Shown piece after piece: positions 30,040-41,918 of a DNA stretch of 64,000 bases. The notes below the pieces were generated by a model. It saw only the letters and a list, made by a program, of their open reading frames with translations. It was not told the DNA's origin and searched no databases. Location: the NCBI GenBank assembly GCA_015698045.1, contig BLAL01000234.1, forward strand, positions 248,001 through 312,000, given 5' to 3'. Made by a program: the position numbers and the translations under genes. The stretch is from Rhizophagus clarus. Its lineage: Eukaryota > Glomeromycota > Glomeromycetes > Glomerales > Glomeraceae. Every line of letters begins with the position of its first letter. The first letter of the stretch is position 1.

Positions 30040-32130
30040 CTAATATCTATAATTTCTTTAAGAAAGAATTTAAATTCAAGGCAAGGCAAACGCAGCATAG
30101 TAACCTTTATTTTTATTAATTATTATTAAATCGATACAATTTATAAAATATAAAAAGAAACAAAATAAAATAAAACTAACTAAAAACAAAGCTATATAGT
30201 CTCCTAAGTAAAAATAAAGTAATAAACCTATCCTAAAAAAGAATAAATCACATTACACTAAATTTCTCTAGATCTTCCCCCTTGATATGTTCCAACCAAA
30301 ATAGAAGCAACTATGCTAACATAATAATGGATAACACGTCCACTATAAAAATCGACATCCCATCCTGCAAAGCTGTTATTAAGTAGCACCGTTAGACAAC
30401 CCATTGAACCCAACAAAATGATTATACCATAGTAATCCTTGAATCATCGAGTTCTTAACCCAATCGGTTTCAGAGTCACGTGAAGTTACGAGAAAAGTCA
30501 GAGGAGGTAATGAAGAGTAAGGCATATACAAAATGGCAGGCAAATTAGATGGCCGAAGAGTAGTTTTCAATTTAAGAGTGATATTCATCGCGTCTTTCTA
30601 TTTACATTTATCATAAGTACGCAGATTCCAAATGCATGTTCTGAGCTTCTGGATAAAGTTGTTGTGAATCGCAGCTACAACCTTAATAGCTGACTGTCTG
30701 AGAATAGATAAGTCAACAAATAAATTGATAAAAATTCTGGGTAAACAACCCCAGATGAACGTATAAGAGGACCAATTAGTAGAAGAAATAGTTCAACAAG
30801 AAAGAGAAGAGAGCTTTCTGAGCATAGGCGTGGGGTCCATGTCAGCCAATTCCCCAGCATCGCGGAGCTTGGAGAACAAGTGATTTTGGTAGGTTTGTAA
30901 GATTTGATGCATGACGGTATGGCATTTGGGACAAAGAATAAGATGCATCAAGTCCTCTTTGCGATCGTGGCATGAATGGTACGTTAGAAGATCGATATAT
31001 AGATCAGAACAGGTAATTTTTAATTTTTCCAGGGGGAGGCAGTTTATCGAGGAAAAGTTTAAATTTGAAGGTATGATGTCGTGAAGCATGCTGAGCACGG
31101 AAAGAAGCATCATAGATTGATGAGAAATCGAGAGTGAACCAGGTGAGTTCCCAGTCAACCATGTAGTCATCCCTATTACATAAATAAAATGTGAACTGAA
31201 AACGTTTGAGTGATAAAAATTCCTTCATGAAGGTAGCCTGATAGTATATCTTCAAAAGGCATTTAGAATTAGATTTACAAATAATGTCATCGTAAACTAG
31301 ATGGACATTGTGCGAAGAGGTATAGTCAGCCACAGAAAGAGGAATGGTGTCATTCGAGTGGTGTGCAGAATTTGCAAGAGAATCGGCAAATTCATTCCAA
31401 TAATTGCTGCTATGGCCTTTGACCTTGACAGGAAAAACTATCAGTCATTTCGCATGAATGGAACACTCAATAGAGGCTCATAGTTCGAAATTGGTGGTCT
31501 TGTAGCACAAACGATTGTTAGTGTAGGAAGAAGAGGCACATAAATGCAAACCATCAATGGCAGCTTGAAAATCTGTGTAAATAGAGATGGTAGAATCATC
31601 TGGAGAGACGCTTAAAGCAGCATAAATCGTAGCAGCTTCTGCTCTGGTGAAGGAGGGCCAATTTCTTATAGTGCCATGTGCGTATATAGCAACAGAGTTG
31701 AGATATCCAGCATCCTGAACTATCTGGACCCAAGACCAGCCCATCGAGACTTCAGATGATCCTAACTTTATAAGGGAGCCATCAGTATAAAAGCGGTAAT
31801 GAGAACCTGATGGGAGGATAACAGGGGAGGAGAGGTTAAACGAGTCACATAAAGGAGAAGGTAGAATCAAATCGCCATCATCAATGGAAAAAAAAGAAGA
31901 AAAATCTGGAGAGATATCTAGACGTCTATAATAAGGGACCACCGTATCACTAAAGTCAGCCCAAGAGTAGGAGGAAACAACTTCTGTGGTATTTTGTCAA
32001 ATACGTTCACAATTGGTAGGGAGAATTAGAGACTTTAACAAAGAAATCTTGAGAGTATAGCAAGGCATAACAGCAGTATAGTTGTTGGCTGAAGGGAAAA
32101 GAACGTGAGCGTCACAGCCCAGGCATGGGC

Positions 32131-32388
32131 GAATTATGTGAAATATGTAAAGAACAGTTTACCACCACAGGCTAGGATTATGTCATTTAAGACTCCCATA
32201 GCCAAATCAGCACAAAGTGCTTTTAATCTCTTAATAAATAAATCATCATTAGTTTACAAACTCGATTTATTTGCAAAAAAGAGTAAATTTTTTCTTTGTT
32301 CATTGATCAATAATACATGTTGTAAATCTTGATCAATGCGAACAAAAAAGAATTCTACTTAACATGAAAATCATCAGCAAAAGTAACC
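32131..32388. other. Foreign 0.26 kb insertion in LINE A
   Basis: Absent from copies B, C and D at the same point (between GCATGGGC and GGCGGATAAC). No terminal inverted repeat or target duplication could be found, so it may be filler DNA from break repair or a fragment of another element. Confidence 0.55.
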
Positions 32389-33723
32389 AAGGCGGATAAC
32401 ATCACCAGAAGAAGAGAGACAATCAGATATCCAATGAACAATAATATAGGTATCTTTCTTAGGCTGGACGCTAAGCTGTTTGCCAAAGAGAGGAGCATCA
32501 TTACCATCAAGTGAGACGAACCAGTGTCTATTCTTTTGCGTGGTAGTTATACCAGGAACTAAATTGACAGCAGAAACAATAGAGGGGGAACAAGCGTAAT
32601 GATCGTATAGATGATCGTGAGAATCAGGAAGGGTAGTATTGGCCTTGATGTCCAAGTACCATTTGTGAGGAAGAGAATGACCACGTTTATCAGCTAGATG
32701 GGCAATATAGGAAATCTGATAAGCAGTCCAAGAAATCAAATGGGAGCCAGTAGGCGTAATCAATTGTGATAAGTAGTAAAGATGGCATTTACGCAGGACT
32801 TTTAGGCAAGCCTTAAAAACTTTTGGACTCATACATGAATATAAAAGAGTATAGCCAGGCAAAGTAAGATCTGGAAAGGTTGAAGTAAAAACAGCATGTT
32901 GCATATAAAAGAGGGTAGAGACTATGGAAGCAATAGTGCATGCGATATAATCACACTTGAATGTATTCATATTGGACCATAAGGACCAATCGTCCACCTT
33001 CAAAAGAGAGATAGGGATTAAAAACCTAAATTGAATCAATATTAATCTATAAACAAACAAACGTTGACTAAAAGGAGTAGAGGAATTAGCCATCAAGAAT
33101 AAATTGTTAACATGGTATTGGATCATGTGAGAAAACAAATTAATCAGTCCCAAAGCTTGAGAAAGATATAAAATGGGATTAAGAAGAGAACGAGAAAAAT
33201 TAGCCTTTTATTTCACAAGTGAACGTATCAATCTCGTAGCAGTGTAACAATCTTTTTCGGAGAGGTGAGTAACTTGCATCCGGTATTCAAGTTTAGGAAT
33301 GAGCACTGTATTATAGAAGTAAATGACTTGTTTGGCAGATAAACGAGCTGAGCAGAGAGTAGTGGTGAAGGAATCTCATTCGCCAGCGATTTGTTTCCTA
33401 GTAAAATCTCTAGAACCTTTAATATTGAACCACACTCCTAAAAAACGAAAGGAGAAAGTAATAGAGATAGGAGTAACAGATATAGAGGGAATACTATTTA
33501 GAAGGGATAATTGTAAATTAAAGTCCACAGAGGAAATTGTAGACGTAGTGGTCAATGGTAAAGAATTAGAGATCAAGATATATTTTTGGTGATTAGCGGA
33601 AGTATTATTCAACATATAAAATTCTTCTGTAATTGAAAGCATGTGTTCCAATCCAGCCTTAGATAAAGAAATAAGGGTGGAATCGTCCATAAAGACCAGA
33701 TTGTTGACAGCAATATTTGAGGC

Positions 33724-33867
33724 CAGGGTTGGGAAATTAGTACAGTTAGTACAGTTTAGTACAGTTTAGTACAATTAGTACCCATAGCAATTAATATAAA
33801 ATTTAGTACAGTACAGTACAAGTATAGCATCAAATTTTATCTAGTACATATAAATTTCCCAATTCTG
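33724..33867. mobile_element. 144-bp hAT-type MITE in LINE A
   Basis: The ends are CAGGGTTGGGAAATT and, inverted, CAGAATTGGGAAATT. The 8-bp duplication is TTTGAGGC at 33716-33723 and 33868-33875. Copies B and C lack it. The interior has repeated AGTACAGTTT words. No coding. Confidence 0.85.
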
Positions 33868-35166
33868 TTTGAGGCATCATCTGTCATGGTCAGAAGTAGT
33901 GTTGGAGATCGCAAAATATAAGGATCCATCATCTCTTTTTTTAACACAGTTAAAAGAGGATCTATGTAAATAACCCAGAGGAGTGGAGAAATCACCTCAC
34001 CTTGGTCTATACCAATGCGAATTTAATAGGAGAAAGTATCACCATGAACAGTAAAGACCCAATTTGAGCGTTTCATAAAAAGTGATAAGATGAGCATGAT
34101 AGCAGACGCAGGTAAACATATACATTCCAAAGTAAATTTCAACATAGTAAGGTTGACCGAATCGAACGCTTTGGAGATATCTTGGGAAAGGATCCAAAAA
34201 CGAGAGTTGTTATGGTTTGCATCGTGGATGATTGTTTCAAGAGTAATAATAGGATCACGACAAGTACCACCAGGCAGCCCAGCAAAGTTGCTACCAGTGA
34301 GGACGTTATGAGTAGCAAGGATGGCAGATAAGTGATTATAAAGGAGCTTAACAAAGGATTTTCAAATAACCTCCAGAAGCGTAATGGGACAGGTATTCTT
34401 TAATTGATAACACCATTCATGCGGCTTGGGGATAGGAAAGACCATAGCCTGACGCTAAAGATCTGGGATGTCAGCAGAAGCAAAACAAGTACAAATCAAG
34501 ATTAAAAGTAAAGAGTTGGTGGTAGGTCCTAAGTGCTTGAGCATTTCATATATAATCATAGAGGGGCCAGAGGCTTTACCATTGGGCATAGAAGAAACCG
34601 TAGAAAGCCATTCCTCTAAGGAAGGAGTAGACAAAAGAGAACTATAAATATCGGGAGAAATGGTATCCATAGGTGAATACTCAGAGCGCCACCTATCAGG
34701 TAACGCTGAGATGTGCGAAGGTAGAGTAAATTTGATGGGAACTGCATTTTGAAAATGGTTGACCACAGCATTAGAGATATCCTTTGAGTCCGTTAACAAC
34801 TGAGGAGTAGTTGAATGATCGATAAAAACGTGATCTAACACAATTCTGTGATGTAGACAGGAAAGCGCTGAATTGATAAAAGAAGAAATGTCAGTGTCAA
34901 AATTTTGATTACAAGTTTCAATATGAGCTCTAATAGAGAAATCTTGAAATTCTTTTTCTTTTAAGAGGTGTAGGCCTCTTAATAATTTAGAGGCATGTGA
35001 CAAAGTGTCAAAAAGGTTGTTAAAATTATCCGGCCGGCAAGAAGATAGAGTCAAGGGTAAAATCAAAACAGCAGAAAGGGTAGATTTATACAAACTAAAA
35101 ATGTTGTTCAATCTAATGAGGTAAGTGGATCATTTATGGTCATGCGAAGAAGAGAAGGTAGATGGG

Positions 35167-35309
35167 CAGTGATGTGCACTTGGAAGATTAGAAGCACTCT
35201 TGGAAGCACTTTTGGAAGGTTTGGAAGCATAATTCCTTAATAAATTCATTTGGATTGGAAGCTTCCAATCGAATTTTATTTCATTGGAAGCATAAAATGC
35301 ACATCACTG
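35167..35309. mobile_element. 143-bp hAT-type MITE in LINE A
   Basis: Perfect 12-bp ends CAGTGATGTGCA, with the 8-bp duplication TAGATGGG at 35159-35166 and 35310-35317. The interior contains repeated TTGGAAG words and the dyad TGGAAGCTTCCA. Copies B and C are uninterrupted here. Confidence 0.9.
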
Positions 35310-36887
35310 TAGATGGGTATTTGCGTAAAAGTCTAATAGAATGAAGAACATGATTAAGAAAATGATAATGTTGTAATAAGGTTTCCAAGTCTTTAGGGAG
35401 TTTAGAGGTGTGATCATTACCAACAGTATGTGCAGGCAGGAGAGCATTAGCACCAGCAATAATGTTAGCGTGTAAATATTCACACATTCGATTAACGTGC
35501 CAAGAAGCAAAGGTAGTGGGGGTACGTTACAAAGTTTGTCAATGTGGGTAGAAAAATCATCCCATTGTGAGGGAGTAACAGAGTTAAATGAAAAGATATG
35601 ACGAGAATACCATTTAAGCTAACGAGCATAGGCCAACTTGATAGAAGAATGTAAAAGGGAGTAATCATAATAAGTAATAACAGAATTATAATCAGAAAAA
35701 CTAAGATCGCAAACATCAAAGATAACAGAGGTAAGTAAAAAATGTTTAAGAAGAAGACATAATCAGACATAGTCAATGCGGGAAATGACGTCAGCACGAT
35801 AAAAAGTGCCAAGAGAGTCAGAAAAATTGACTGGGGTAAAATCAACATAACCATGTGATAAAAGAAAATTAAAAAGACGGTGGATACGTTTAGAAGCAAT
35901 TTGAGGTTAATTAAAATATATAGGATAGAACTGGTCTAAGTGCATATTAAAATCATCACAGACAGTGTGATAAAAACTGAGCCTTTTAGCGTCAGATAAA
36001 GCTTGAATTAAAAGGTCTATGGTAACATCGCGCAAGGCTTGATCAGAAGTGGTGGGGATATAAATAACAAAAATACGCAGCTTAATGTTGCCTTTAAAAT
36101 ATAAGTCAACAGAAAGCAAGCGTGATGAAAGGGATGTATAAGTATTGACATGAGAGGCCAATGAGTTTTCAATAAAGAGGGAAACACCTTCAGAAGAGCG
36201 AACATGTTGGGAGGTATCCAAATTGGAAGAAAAAAGTATAGTTAGAAAGATGTTTAGATAAAAGTGCATTTGTTTAGGATGTAAATGGATGTCAACGACA
36301 CCACCAAAGGAGATTTGTTTGAGGGAGAAGAAATCATTCAATAATGCAATTTTGTTTTGAGAAAACATTTTGAGACCATTAATGTTAAAAAAAGAAATAT
36401 TAAAGGAATTAAAAGAAGGAGGTGATGAAGAATTAGAAGAAAACAAGGAATCATGTAAAGAAAGATTTTCTATATCTATAGAGTATAGAGGATTTCGAAC
36501 AAAAGAATCATAATTAAAATTATTGTCTGTCATTAAAACACAATGATAAAGTCAGACGGGGAAATATATAATGAGAGAAAAAGAAATTATTTAGAATCAG
36601 CTGCACTAGCTGAGTTCGTGGAAGAAGAAGAAGAAGTAATTAACCTGATGAAACCACTGATAGAGTTAGCGAGCATATCCAACTTGTTCTCTATAGCCAA
36701 ATGCTTTGCATTAATGGCTTGAATTTCATCACGAGTTTGTGAGGGAAAAGAGGCTGTGTTAGGGGTAGAAGATGATGGGGAGCCAGTAGCAACAGTTGAG
36801 GGTGCAGAGATAGGAGTCCTATGAGTGCTTGAAGGAACAAAATCAGGTAGCAAAGGGTTGAGAAGTTTCTGCAGGGTCAAAGCAGCT

Positions 36888-39800
36888 AGGGATGCCACTG
36901 CTCGGTTTTTTGCAGTTTAGGTTCAGTCTCAGCTCGGTTTCATCTTACAAACCTCAAAACTGGGTTTTTTATATAGGTTTAAACCAATTATCTGAACCGG
37001 TTTGAAACTTTTTTCAAACTTAGTTTATAAATAGTTTAGAATAAGTTTATAAATTAAATTACAAAATTTATAACCATTATTAATTGCGTAATTTTTTATT
37101 TACGGTAAATGAATTGAATTCAAATATTTACATTATTATTTTTTTATAACATACCCACTCCGTTTTCAATCCATGATTTTGCACACAAAGTTGCTCTTGC
37201 TGTTTCTGGATTAAGGCGGTTTCTTGTTTTAGTAATAGTATTACCTGCCACAGAAAAAGCCTGTTCACATGCCACACTTGTCGCTTGAATAGATAAATAA
37301 TCACGTGAAATCTTGGCTAAAGCTGGAAATTCATGCTCATGTGCTTTCCACCAAAGAAGCGGCTTTACATTTTCATCAACTTGTAATGCCAAATATCTAT
37401 CCAATTCATCTGAAACATTTGAAACAGAACTTACAGAACTTGCTATAGAAGATCGTCTGGAAGTTTCATTATAATTCAAACGTCGTTTTTTCAATCTTTG
37501 AAAATATTGATGGGGAGTCTCACTTTCATCAACATCACGATTTTCAGGAATTGTTACATGATGATAATTGGCTAATAAAGAAGTTACTGCAGAAACAGCT
37601 TCAGCTGCTGAAGCTCCAACTTCAAAGAGAGAGAGTTTGTACCGGGGATCAAGAACTGTGGATACTAAAGTTTGTTGATTAATTATATTCCAATATTCAC
37701 CAATTTTTTGGTTTACCGAGGAAGCCAATTCTTTTTGTTCAAAATTATCATCCCCAATTATACTTTCTAAGTGTTCCAAAATACCAAGAAACACAAATCG
37801 AATATCAGCAATAGTAGGATATTGAGCAGCAGAAAGATATACAGTAGCTCTTTCTAATGGTTCCAAAATTATCATTGTTTCCTATATAATTACGATTTTT
37901 TATATTAATATCAAAATAATTCATTAATTATATTAAAAAATAATTATAGTTTTTAGTATTATAAAAATTATAGCAAAAAGGACTTTAAAAAATTTATTGC
38001 AAAAAATTCAATTAACATTATAAAATTCTGTTTAATGTAAAAAATATATTTTTAATATTAAAATATTTAAAAAATATTATATAATTAAAAAAATAAAAAG
38101 TCAAAAATTAATTATCGTATAGACGTATAGCGTAAAAAAAATTCTTGTTTAACGTTAAACTAAAAAAAAATTTGTTTAACGTTAAACTAAATACAAAAAA
38201 GAAAATTCTATTTAACGTTAAAAAAAATGGATAACTTAAAAAAAAACAAAAAAAACTATTATTTAACATAAGAAAATAAAAAAAAAATATTTAAAAAATA
38301 GACTAAAAAATTATTAAATTAATAATAAATACCATCGGCCCTTAATCAACCATTATACGAAAACATACTCTGATTATTTTCCAATCTGCTTCAGTTGGCA
38401 TTAACATTTGTACTTCCTGATTGCGTACAGCTAACATTCGCACTCCATTCCACATTTTTTCCATTTTTTTTAACATATTAAACGTGGAGTTCCATCTTGT
38501 CCTGATGTCTAATTCAGGTTTTAAATAATTAATTTTTGCACATTTACACAACTTTCTTAATTCATCACTAATTATTACTGAATTTTTTATCTTTATCATT
38601 AGCTGACGCACTTTTACAACTGCATTATCTATCAATTCAAGTCCTTGCTGGGCTGCCAAATTGAGAATATGTGCGGTACAACGGTAATGCCCAAATGTTG
38701 AATTCATTACATCATCATCTAATTTTTCAGCAATTGAACGACCAACTGCTAACATCGTGGTCGCATTATCAGTTGTCAATGCCAGTACCTTCTCTTTTAT
38801 TTTAAATTCAGCTAGAGTAGATATAATTTCATTGGTAATGTTGATGGTATTGTGACGTTCATTAAATGAAATAATATCCAAAAGAAAATGTTGCATTTTC
38901 CACTCCTGATCGATGAAATGAATAGTAAGGCCAAGAAAGGAATTATTATTGAGTGTAGATGTCCACATATCTGATGTGAGTGATATCTTTCCTGGAATTT
39001 TATCAATATCTAACTTGATATTTTTTCTCATATTGTCAAAATGATTTACAACCTTCTCTTTTATATTTGTTTTTCCAGGAATACGATATCTCGGATCTAA
39101 AGTATTTATTAAATTAATAAATTGATCATTGGTAACAACAGAAAATGGTTGCAAATCAACTGTAATCCATTCTACTAAGGCTTGATCACGAACTAACATA
39201 TCTTCTTTGGGCCAAGGATCTACTCTTGGAAAATTCAATTTAGTTTGTGTTTTTTTTATTTTATCAATAACTATACCATGCACTTTTTTTAAATGTTCTT
39301 TCAAAGTACTAATTCCAGTTGATTTTGAATATGTATGATTACATTTTTTACAAACTACTTTTGTAGGATGTTGTAGGTCCCGAGTATTAAAATATTGCCA
39401 AGTATCTGAATATGTTTTTGCTTTTTTAAGATTATCTTCTTCTTGGGAATGCTCTTGAGGGGGTTCTTGGGAAGGCTCTTGAGGAGGTTCCTGGAAAGGC
39501 TCCTGAGGAGATTCTTGAAAAGGCTCCTGAGGGGATTCTTCTTGAGGAGATTCTTGAAAAGGTTCTTGAGAAAATTCTTGAACATTTCTTTCATTATCTG
39601 TTGTTTCATTTTCTTCTTCATTATATTCACTTTCCTGATATTCATCATAATAAAACTCATAGTCACTCATATTTTTAAATGTAATTTTTTAAAAAATAAT
39701 GCTTAAAACACGAAAAAAAAAAAATAAATTTCGCGTTTAATTTCAATAAATGCAATTGTATAACATAGATTAATAGATCAAGATGATCGGTATTTATTTG

Positions 39801-39981
39801 ATTAAATAAATTGATTGGATAAACTGATTGTCAAACCGGTTATTAAAACTTAGTTTTATATTAAGGTTAAACCAAATTTTAAACCGTTTCACATCGGTCC
39901 CATTTTTCAAACCGAGTTTTACAAAAACTTAGTTTAAACTGAGGCGATCAGCTCAGTTTTTTCAAACTTTCGTCATCCCTA
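36888..39981 (-). mobile_element. hAT transposon, complete, 8-bp TSD
   Basis: 3,094 bp with ends TAGGGATGCC and, inverted, TAGGGATGAC, flanked by AAAGCAGC at 36880-36887 and 39982-39989. TIR start and duplication length both fit hAT. Subterminal DNA has repeated GGTTTAAACC- and AACTGAG-like words on both sides. It carries one two-exon transposase with no visible lesion, and its target duplication is perfect, so it is likely a recent arrival in the already dead LINE A. Confidence 0.9.
37144..39670 (-). CDS. hAT transposase, BED finger and hATC dimerisation domain, about 685 aa
   Basis: Exons 39670-38351 (440 codons) and 37881-37144 (245 codons plus stop) join in phase across a 469-nt GT-AG intron. 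Residues 30-80 are an acidic Gln/Glu/Pro repeat (QEPFQESPQE). A BED zinc finger lies at about 90-131 (C107, C110, H126, H131). The RNase H-like core has Asp 234 in LTSDMWTS and Asp 301 in TTDNATTM, then CTAHILNLAA at 331-340. The hATC domain (about 602-679) includes LLWWKAHEHEFPALAKISRDYL and SVACEQAFS, with the likely catalytic Glu 646. Length and motif order are those of a functional hAT transposase, acting in the nucleus by cut-and-paste on the flanking TIRs. No stop or frameshift is seen. The splice site choice is inference but keeps phase. Confidence 0.85.
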
Positions 39982-41918
39982 AAAGCAGCTGATCGAGAAG
40001 ACACCTGCGTAGTAACAGGATCAGTATTAGCAAGGGGGTCTATAAGCATATCTGAAGTCTGATTATTAGCTGGTATGTTAGGCGGAGACAGTAGACCAAG
40101 GTGTTGTTCTATACAGGTCATACGTCTGTTATTAAACTCCAGGGCAGTGATATGATCACGAACTTCTGCCATATCCTGTTGAAGAGCTTTCAATAAGGAT
40201 AAAATATTGGCAGCCTCTTGAGAAGGCATGGTAAAAGGTTGATTGTGTGATGAAGAGAGAGGAGGAGTACGCAAAGCCGTAAAGAAGAAGACTGAACGGT
40301 CACAGCGATCACCAGATTTGGAGCGATCGTGATGAGGATTGTTAATGTTAGGAGTGTTAGCCAAGGGTTGATGTGATTGGGAGGATCGAGAGTTATCAGG
40401 GCCTTTCAAGCGCGAACGTGAATGAGAGCCTGAGCATGAACGCACTTTAGATCAGGGTTGAATGATATTGAAACGTTCTTTAAGTGCAGCCACTGGGTTC
40501 CTATTCTAGGTATGACCCTTTTATTGGTGGCTTGGGCATTAATTGGAAGCACATTCTAATTTACCACATCTGTGACAAAGTTTGTTAGTGATTTGTGGGA
40601 AATTCCTTTGTAATGTATGACCTCAGAAGCCAATGATCTGCTCCATGGCAGCGTCCATGGTTTTCTGGGAATTGAACGTGATGTAAGCCCATCTTTTGGG
40701 TTTGTAAGAGTTCAAGGAGAGAGGGACATTGACGGCCTTAGCACCAAGATCTCTAGTGAGGGGGGCTAAGTCAATATCCTTGGTGTTAGGAGGCAATTGT
40801 GTGAGTGTAGCAACGAATTCTTTGCGAGAGGGTTTCTGATCAACCGTATAGTGACATGAAGTTATCCGGAGGCAAGTGGAGAAGCAATATATGGTCTATT
40901 GGGTATCGAAATGAGCAATGGAATGGGCAGAATCATAGATAATTCTGGCTTGTTGAACTTTGGCATTTTTCCTGGAGTAAACTCGACAGGACGCAATATT
41001 GCCAAATTTTTTGAAGTAAGACATGACATTGTCTTTGATTAAGAAGAAAGGAATATCTGTAACTTGAATGGTCCAGAGATCTTTATCGCTCCGAAGCTGC
41101 TTGGGATCGTGTGCATAGAATACAAGGTCAGAGAACTGTGGGTGGACAGCACCAACATAAGCGTCACGTGTTTCTGCTGATTGGAAATGAATAACGAGAC
41201 ATTTGGAATAACCAGAACCAGTCATTTTGGCTTTACTGGTATACGTTTCGTAAGTTTCTAAAAAGGTGTTGTTAACAGCATCAATCAATGCCTTATTTGT
41301 GGGGAAATTTTTAAAGTTTCGGGGGCTGAGTTGGGAGTAGCCGCAGCTTGATAATCATTTCTCTTGATGGAAAAGGTTGGAGTTTGAATAGGAAGTTGAT
41401 CAACAGGGGAATTATCAGCGGTAGCCTTATCAGACGACACGTTAGGGGGAGATGCAGGAGTCATCATTCTAGCATGCATGAACGCGTCGAGGCTACCAGA
41501 CACGTTATTGTTGGGCGCAGACAGAGCCACAGCAATATTCGGAGGAGAGGAAGGAAAAGTTGAAGCAATATTATTTTCTTTAAAAGAAGAAGAGAAACCA
41601 TCTACTTCTACGTCAACCGCTGCACCGGTGATGATATCTTCATCCATAGCTTGTTCGGAGAGAGTGTATGAGCATTTTTGCTGGATGGTGTGCTCACCGT
41701 CAGAACTGGAATTATCAGAGTTATTATTATCTTTTTTTCGTTCTTGGCGGCTGGCCTTCCTACTATTAAGATTAAAGGAGCCGCAGCCTCATCTAGTAAC
41801 GTTGTTAGGCATATTCGAAGACTTTTAGGTAGGGAAAACTATAAGTTTTTATGAAAAAAGTGTTAGCTAAAAAATGGACAGAGTGATTAGTGGAAAAAGG
41901 TGCGCAGATCATTAGAAG

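Larger units (their letters stand above)
30343..36533 (-). pseudogene. LINE A ORF2: endonuclease, reverse transcriptase, RNase H (dead)
   Basis: It starts MTDNNFNYDSFVRNP at 36533. In order: APE-type endonuclease (FNINGLK, then RIDYV followed by TGA at 35763), reverse transcriptase (NGKASGPSMIIYEMLKHLG; MDDSTLIS), RNase H (YTDGS, TRAEAATIYAAL, then a Cys/His region). Many frameshifts and stops, two MITEs and one foreign block interrupt it. The last frame is shifted near 30371 by a lost A relative to copies B and C, so the family stop lies at 30343. No activity is possible. Confidence 0.8.
36587..41812 (-). pseudogene. LINE A ORF1 (RRM/zinc-knuckle protein), split by hAT
   Basis: It starts MPNNVTR at 41812 and meets TGA at 41789, where copy C has CGA. 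Downstream it parallels copy C: acidic/Ser-rich N-terminus, RRM-like IQVTDIPFFLIKDNVMSYFK, a second RRM-like region and an SR-rich part, with stops and frameshifts between the readable blocks (41285-41647, 40896-41288, 39948-40445). The hAT transposon at 36888-39981 cuts it; the remaining C-terminus (36587-36887) ends TNSASAADSK. Confidence 0.75.
30067..41918 (-). mobile_element. LINE copy A, full-length but broken and multiply invaded
   Basis: The 3' terminus (at 30067) is TTGAATTTAAATT on the minus strand, without poly(A). The 5' end near 41918 carries the leader TTTTTCCACTAATCACTCTG. ORF1 precedes ORF2, as in the other copies. It contains four insertions: a hAT transposon (36888-39981), MITEs at 35167-35309 and 33724-33867, and unidentified DNA at about 32131-32388. 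It is the most diverged copy. Its 3' end lies beside a Myb-like exon; its 5' end abuts element X. Confidence 0.85.

Noticed and set aside
30067..30100. Target-site duplication round LINE A
   Set aside because: No repeat of the Myb-side flank was found at the far side because each 5' end abuts another element, so duplication length for this LINE family cannot be read here.
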